Shown piece after piece: positions 59,454 to 64,000 of a DNA stretch of 64,000 nt; the stretch's first letter is position 1; the number at the start of each line of letters is the position of its first letter. The DNA comes from Gorsachius magnificus (Eukaryota; Chordata; Aves; Pelecaniformes; Ardeidae): contig CM067084.1 in the NCBI GenBank assembly GCA_034008185.1, positions 60,402,599-60,466,598 of the forward strand, written 5' to 3'. The notes under the pieces were generated by a model. It worked only from the letters and a program-made list of their open reading frames with translations. It had not been told where the DNA came from and ran no database searches. The translations under genes were made by a program, and so were the position numbers.

Positions 59454-59849
59454 CAAGGTAGACAGCTGCTTAATTTCTTCTGCCTCCAAGGCAGCTATAC
59501 CAAAAGCCCACCGGTACCCTTTTGGGTCCTTGAAATACCCTCTCCTGAGGTAGTCTATGCCCAGGATGCACGGAGCATCTGGGCCAGTCACAATGCAGTG
59601 CTTTTGCCACTCATTCCCGGTTAGGCTCACTTCGGCCTCCAATACAGTCAGCTCTTGAGATCCCCCTGTCGCTCCAGAAATACACATGGATTCTTCCCCT
59701 TTATAGCTTGATGGCATTAGAGTACACGCTGCACTGGTGTCTACTAGAGCTCTATACTTCTGTGGGTCTGACGTGCCAGGCCATCGAATCCACACAGTCC
59801 AGTAGACTCGGTTGTCCCTTTCCTCCACCTGGCTGCAGGCAGGGCCCCT
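59454..59849 (-). pseudogene. pol: Element 3 protease fragment
   Basis: In frame after the Gag UAG (59852-59850). It carries LVDTSA at the active site, the same DTG to DTS change as element 2, and CILGID; truncated by the RT deletion. The shared DTS form groups elements 2 and 3 against element 1 here. Confidence 0.88.
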
Positions 59850-60817
59850 CTAATCCTGGTCACTGTTGCTCATGGTTTGTGTATACGAGTCAAAAGTTCC
59901 TTCATCGCAATCAGAATTAAGATCAGCCCTTCTATTCTGTCTGAAAAAATGATGATCTACCCCATCTCTGGAAACTGGAGCAACGAGTTTCTTGGAAGAG
60001 CCCCCTTTTGTGCTTGTTTTTCTTTGCAACTCGCGTACTCGTGCCTCTAGGGCCGAGGTAGGTTTTCCGTCCCATTTCCTCATGTCCTCTCCATGGTCAT
60101 GCAGGTAAAACCATAGAGTGCACCGTGGTGTGTACCCTCGATATTCCTTTTCTTGAGCAGAAGGGCGCTTACTTCTGATGGCTGAGATACTGGTCTGTAC
60201 AGGAGGGGAGTAGGACATATGCTTTTCGAGTCGTTCAACCTTTTGGGACAGTTTATCCACAGCAGAGATGAGGGAAGAAGAGATACTTTCTTCATATTCG
60301 CGGAGCTGGCCAGCCACTTCATCCACTGTCGGTCCCCGTCCAGCTTCCCAGCTCAGCATTGCCCATGTGTTGGCGTATGATGTTGGTGCGCTCCGTAACA
60401 ACATCCACCACATGGGTCGTGTGCACCGGACACTATCTGGATCTTTGGGCAACTGGTCATTGTCCAGGTCACTATAAATCACCTCCAGGACAGCCTATTC
60501 CCTCAGGTACTGGATGCCTTTCTCCACGGTGGTCCATTTGCCTGGGCGACATATGACATCTTCCTTGAAGGGATATCTTTCCTTCATGGCTGACAGTAGT
60601 CACCTCCAGATGCTGAGGACTTATGTCCCTTTTCCAATCTCTTTGTCCCTTTTCCAATCTCTTTGTCCATGCCCCCTTCCCTAGAAAGGGATCCCAGCTG
60701 TTTGGCTTCCTTACCCTCCAGTTCCAGGCTACTGGCCCCATTATCCCAGCATCGGAGCAACCAGGTGACAAGGTGCTCTCCTGCACGACGGCTGAAATCT
60801 TTTTGCTTGTCTCGCAG
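59850..60817 (-). pseudogene. gag: Element 3 Gag, C-terminal part, broken
   Basis: Capsid-like, coiled-coil and LWFYLHDHGEDMRKWDG regions homologous to element 1, ending in UAG with Pol in frame. Breaks are a TTG to TAG stop near 60494, and a 20-bp tandem duplication at about 60624-60663 that shifts the frame. Confidence 0.87.
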
Positions 60818-61732
60818 CTAACCCAAGGATAGAGACCATGTAGTTTCTGTCTCATTTATGAGCTCTTCCTCCTCCTCTTGTGGTGGCCCCACCTTTTCAT
60901 CCTCCCTTTCTAAATGAGTTGACTTTCGCTTCCAAGATTTCTTCTTGTGTATAGGGACAACTGATACTGGCACAGGTTCGCTCCCTGTTTCAGCTGCAAT
61001 GCCTGTTGCTGGGGCTTGAGTAGCTACAGTGCAGGTTGCAGGGGTTGGAGTAGCAGCAGTGCCTGTGTCCACAGTGCGGGTAGCTACAGTGGGTGTCGCA
61101 GGGGCTGGAGTACCAGCAGTGCCTGTGTCCACAGCTCGAGTAGCTACAGCGGGTGTCACTGAAGTTGGAGTAGCCGCGGTGCCTGTGTCTGCAGTTGGAG
61201 GAGATACAGTGGGTATCACTGAGGCTGGAGTAGCCGCAGGGCCTGTTGCAGGAGTCGATCTTTGGATGGTATATAATTTACGTAGGAGTCTAACCCTGAG
61301 TAAAAGCTGAACTATATTCAGGAGACCTAGCAATAGGGCCATGCTGGTTGGAACATCTCAAGGATATTCAACATTCTCAAGAACTGTTGTAATTAGCTCA
61401 GAGAAGAAGGAGAAGATGGAGTAAGGTGACTCCCCCACAGGCTGGCTCTCTGAGGATAAAAAGTAAAATGTGTAATTATTCATAATTCCCAATAGATGGT
61501 TCCCAAAATACAGAGGTGACAGCAATACTGAGTAAAAATATGAGCTTAATCTGATGACCAATAATTTTATCATAGCATAAGCCAGTATTACACAGTACAG
61601 CAGAACAGTAGCTTTAATCCACTTGCGAAAAGTGACAACCAGCAGCACAGGGAGTGCATACAGCAGGTAAGGTGATATATAAAAGAACTCCATGAACAAG
61701 GACAACAACTCTGAGAGCAAATAAAACAACAT
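60818..61732 (-). pseudogene. gag: Element 3 Gag N-terminus: hydrophobic leader and repeat
   Basis: Almost identical to the element 1 leader. One TGG to TGA change in the VEYPWD segment (near 61355) splits it. After that stop the same frame continues through the Ala/Thr/Pro repeat into KKKSWKRKSTHLE and the acidic stretch. The leader, repeat and Gag are therefore one reading frame. The 85-residue module of element 2 is missing, as in element 1. Confidence 0.88.
61010..61255 (-). repeat. Coding minisatellite in element 3 gag
   Basis: About four 60-bp units of the same type as 9640-10070, in an intact frame here. Confidence 0.85.
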
Positions 61733-61823
61733 TGCGACCAGTGACTATTAGACTAATATAATGAATGCTTGTCACAAATTCGTTTTAAAAATGTTCAGAT
61801 CTGTTGTTATCTCAACCCTTCGG

Positions 61824-61841
61824 GCCCCACGTTGGGCGCCA
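61824..61841 (-). promoter_or_regulatory. Element 3 right primer-binding site, tRNA-Lys(CTT)
   Basis: TGGCGCCCAACGTGGGGC on the minus strand, exact; ten bases from the LTR end. It is followed by normal viral leader sequence (CCGAAGGG), unlike the left PBS. Confidence 0.93.
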
Positions 61842-61851
61842 AAATAAGGAC

Positions 61852-62465
61852 TGACGTGGTTTAACCTGGCTGGCAACTAAGCACCATGCAGCCGCTCGCG
61901 CACTCCCCTCCCCCCCGCCCTCAGTGGGATGAGGGAGAGAATCGGAGAAAAGAAAAAAAAAAGTAAGACCCGTGGGTTGAGATAGAGACAGTTTAATAAG
62001 AGAGAATAATAATAATAATAATAATAGTAATAATAGTGGTAAGAGAATGTACAGAATATATAAAACAAGCGATGCACAATGCAATTGCTCACCACCCACT
62101 GACCGATGCCCAGCCCGTCCCGAGCCGCGATCACTTCCCCCAAGCCGCGATCACACAGCCCGAGCTGCGACCACTCTGCCCGCGAACGACCGACCGACTA
62201 AGCCCCCCGAGCATGACGCTATATGGTGTGGAATAGCTCTTTGGACAGTTTGGGTCAGCTGTCCTAGCTGTGCTGTACTCCCAGCTTGTTATGCACCTGG
62301 CCGAGCAGGAGAAGCTCAAAAAGTCCTTGAGCAGTCTGAGCACTACTTGGCAACAACTAAAAACATCAGCGTATTATCAACATTCTTCTAGTACTAAATC
62401 CAAAGAACAACACTATGCTAGCTACTAGGAAGAAAATTAACTCTATCCCAGCCGAAACCGGGACA
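61852..62465 (-). repeat. Element 3 right LTR, minus orientation
   Basis: 614 bp, TGTCCCGG at 62465 to CCACGTCA at 61852, followed by the duplication TTACT at 62466-62470. Confidence 0.95.
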
Positions 62466-62470
62466 TTACT

Positions 62471-64000
62471 ATAAGCTCTGCAACAAGAGTAAAATCGTAA
62501 AGTCCACAGATTTTGCAAGAAATGTGATCTCAGACACACACATACACATATGCATAAATTAAAGTTTGCTCTAAATATTTATTGGGAATTTTTGTCTTAC
62601 CTTTTAAGTCATGACGTAGATAATTTTTAGTCACATATTAATGTATTGAATGGAACATTGCCTTTGAACTGGCAGTAGGCTATGATGTCTTCTTTGCTGC
62701 ACAATTGAACCAGTTCTGTGATTTTTACTTTCTTTAAATTGTTAAGATTTAAATGAAGTTTGCTCTTTACAAACATAGGTGTCACAGACTAGATTAGCCA
62801 TAAACTTTGACCTCAATATCATGTGTTAAATGTCTTTATAAAATAATATTCACCTATTTTTCTGAAATCTTACAGTGTAATAAATATTTTTAGACTACTC
62901 ATTTGAGATCTACTGTAGTATGTGGTTTACTTAGCTACAGTTTTTAATAAATCTGACTTAAATTTCAATTTAGGACTGAGGAAAAAATTTCCTTTTTTCT
63001 GTGCTGACTTGGTGTGTCCTATCTTTTTTGGCTACACTAAATGTAGGTGTCTGTAAAGATAGGATAATACCTAATCCTCTCTCTTTTCTAGCCAGAGTTG
63101 ATCCTTTCTAGTACTATTATTCTGGTATTATTATTCTGGTACTATTAACTCCCCCTTTCCTCCTCCTGTTTTTAAATACTCAAACACTGTATTCAAATTA
63201 CTTATATATATTGCTATTCTTGTGATGAAGTTGATGTAAAAATGATACACCCTCAAAATTCTGACAAAGAAAAAGCACATCTTTGTTTCAATAGTTACTT
63301 GTGAATACTAAGAGTGATGATATTTAGGCAATTATTCATTTTTCTTTAGTCTGTATTTTTGGCAAAGAAGCTTGAATCCATTGAATTTCGCATGATTATC
63401 ACAACCTGAAGGGTTATCTGGTCTGCAGATGTGTAAAGCTTGTGACTGTGGGTTCATTTTGATTTTTCACCTGTAACAGCAAATAGATGAGGAGGTTTTC
63501 TGTTTTTTCAGAGCAATTTTATTTTTCCAGACTGTTTTCCCCCTTTTCAGACATCAGTTGCTGTTCCAGTGCCCTGTTTTTGCTCTTACTGGTATCTCAG
63601 GATGTGTCTGGTTTCTAGGTAGCCAGCTATACTTCAAGGATGTTTCTGGCAGTTCCAGGCTGGCAGTCCTTTCTCTGCCAGCATTTTTCAACAGACGTTT
63701 TATTTTGGTCAGTAATTTTCCCTTTCTAACCAGGCCACCTTTATGGCTGCTCACATCAATGGTGAGCCAAAACCACTAAAATAACAATTGAAGAAAAACC
63801 TTTCCTTTAATTCAGGGTATGTTGACTTGGGCTTTCTCAAAAGCTCTTTGACTATTACAAGAACACAAATACAAGCTTGTCATATATCAGTATATGAAAG
63901 ATGGCCTCAGATAACCTTTTGATTTTAACTTATTCTTTTCAGAAAAACTAATGATGCCCACTAGAAGAGAGAGGTATTGAAAAATGGCTGGCAACCTGCT
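62471..64000. other. Unique AT-rich DNA
   Basis: No gene recognised; a short TATTATTCTGG repetition lies at about 63113-63150. Confidence 0.6.

Larger units (their letters stand above)
57332..62465. mobile_element. Element 3: inverted-LTR ERVL-like provirus with tRNA-primer read-through
   Basis: Left to right: LTR on the plus strand (57332-57944), PBS, about 49 bases complementary to the tRNA-Lys(CTT) body, then on the minus strand a pol fragment (integrase and RNase H), protease, gag, PBS and LTR (61852-62465). Both outer ends are U3 ends. An exact 5-bp duplication TTACT (57327-57331 and 62466-62470) shows that it integrated as one unit. The two LTRs share variants not found in element 1 (GCCAGG before TTAAACC, GATGAGGGAGAG), so they come from the same or sister genomes. 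RT is deleted, and gag and pol have stops and frameshifts. Confidence 0.92.

Noticed and set aside
57332..62465. Inverted LTR as an assembly artefact or two separate insertions
   Set aside because: An exact TTACT duplication flanks the whole unit, none is found at the inner junction, and the two LTRs share private variants. Artefact cannot be excluded without reads.
1..64000. CRISPR arrays, operons, rRNA or bacterial features
   Set aside because: Nothing of the kind is visible; the sequence is vertebrate with CR1 and ERV repeats.

Overview
The window looks like a gene-poor, AT-rich stretch of a bird genome. The reasons are several CR1 LINE fragments with the avian-type 3' octamer tail (CATAGAAT or its complement) and at least eight copies or fragments of class III (ERVL-type, spumavirus-related) endogenous retroviruses. 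LTRs beginning TGTCCTGGTTTC are, as far as I recall, widespread in birds. I recognise no host exon, rRNA or intact tRNA gene, and the species cannot be named from this sequence.

Layout: 1-4292 unique AT-rich DNA; 4298-11281 a young, nearly full-length ERVL-like provirus on the minus strand (element 1: LTR, PBS for tRNA-Lys(CTT), Gag, Pol, polypurine tract, LTR; target duplication CTTAT); 13855-17412 an older, 3'-deleted relative (element 2); 17555-17837 an LTR fragment; 23779-24414 a solo LTR (AATTC duplication); 33082-34690 a CR1 copy interrupted by a 972-bp ERVL LTR; 35619-36214 a solo LTR (CCACT duplication); 36915-37652 a probable LTR; 38775-39544, 44310-44485, 48776-48820, 52639-52712, 55863-55966 and 56182-57108 CR1 pieces; 53965-55135 a diverged, internally deleted provirus (element 4); 57332-62465 an inverted-LTR provirus (element 3). 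The rest is unique AT-rich DNA without recognised genes.

In elements 1-3 the coding plan is one Gag reading frame, then a UAG stop with Pol continuing in the same frame (protease, reverse transcriptase, RNase H, integrase). No env and no dUTPase is visible. Gag begins with a hydrophobic, probably multi-pass membrane region, followed by an Ala/Thr/Pro repeat encoded by a 60-bp minisatellite, a basic patch, a capsid-like region and a coiled coil, with no CCHC knuckle seen.

The most unusual object is element 3. It is bounded by two LTRs in opposite orientation, so both host junctions are U3 ends, and it has a 5-bp target duplication (TTACT). Its left LTR runs through the primer-binding site directly into about 49 further bases complementary to the body of tRNA-Lys(CTT), then joins inverted integrase sequence. 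This looks like a genomic fossil of plus-strand DNA synthesis that failed to stop at m1A58 of the tRNA primer, was joined to another cDNA, and was integrated through two U3 ends.
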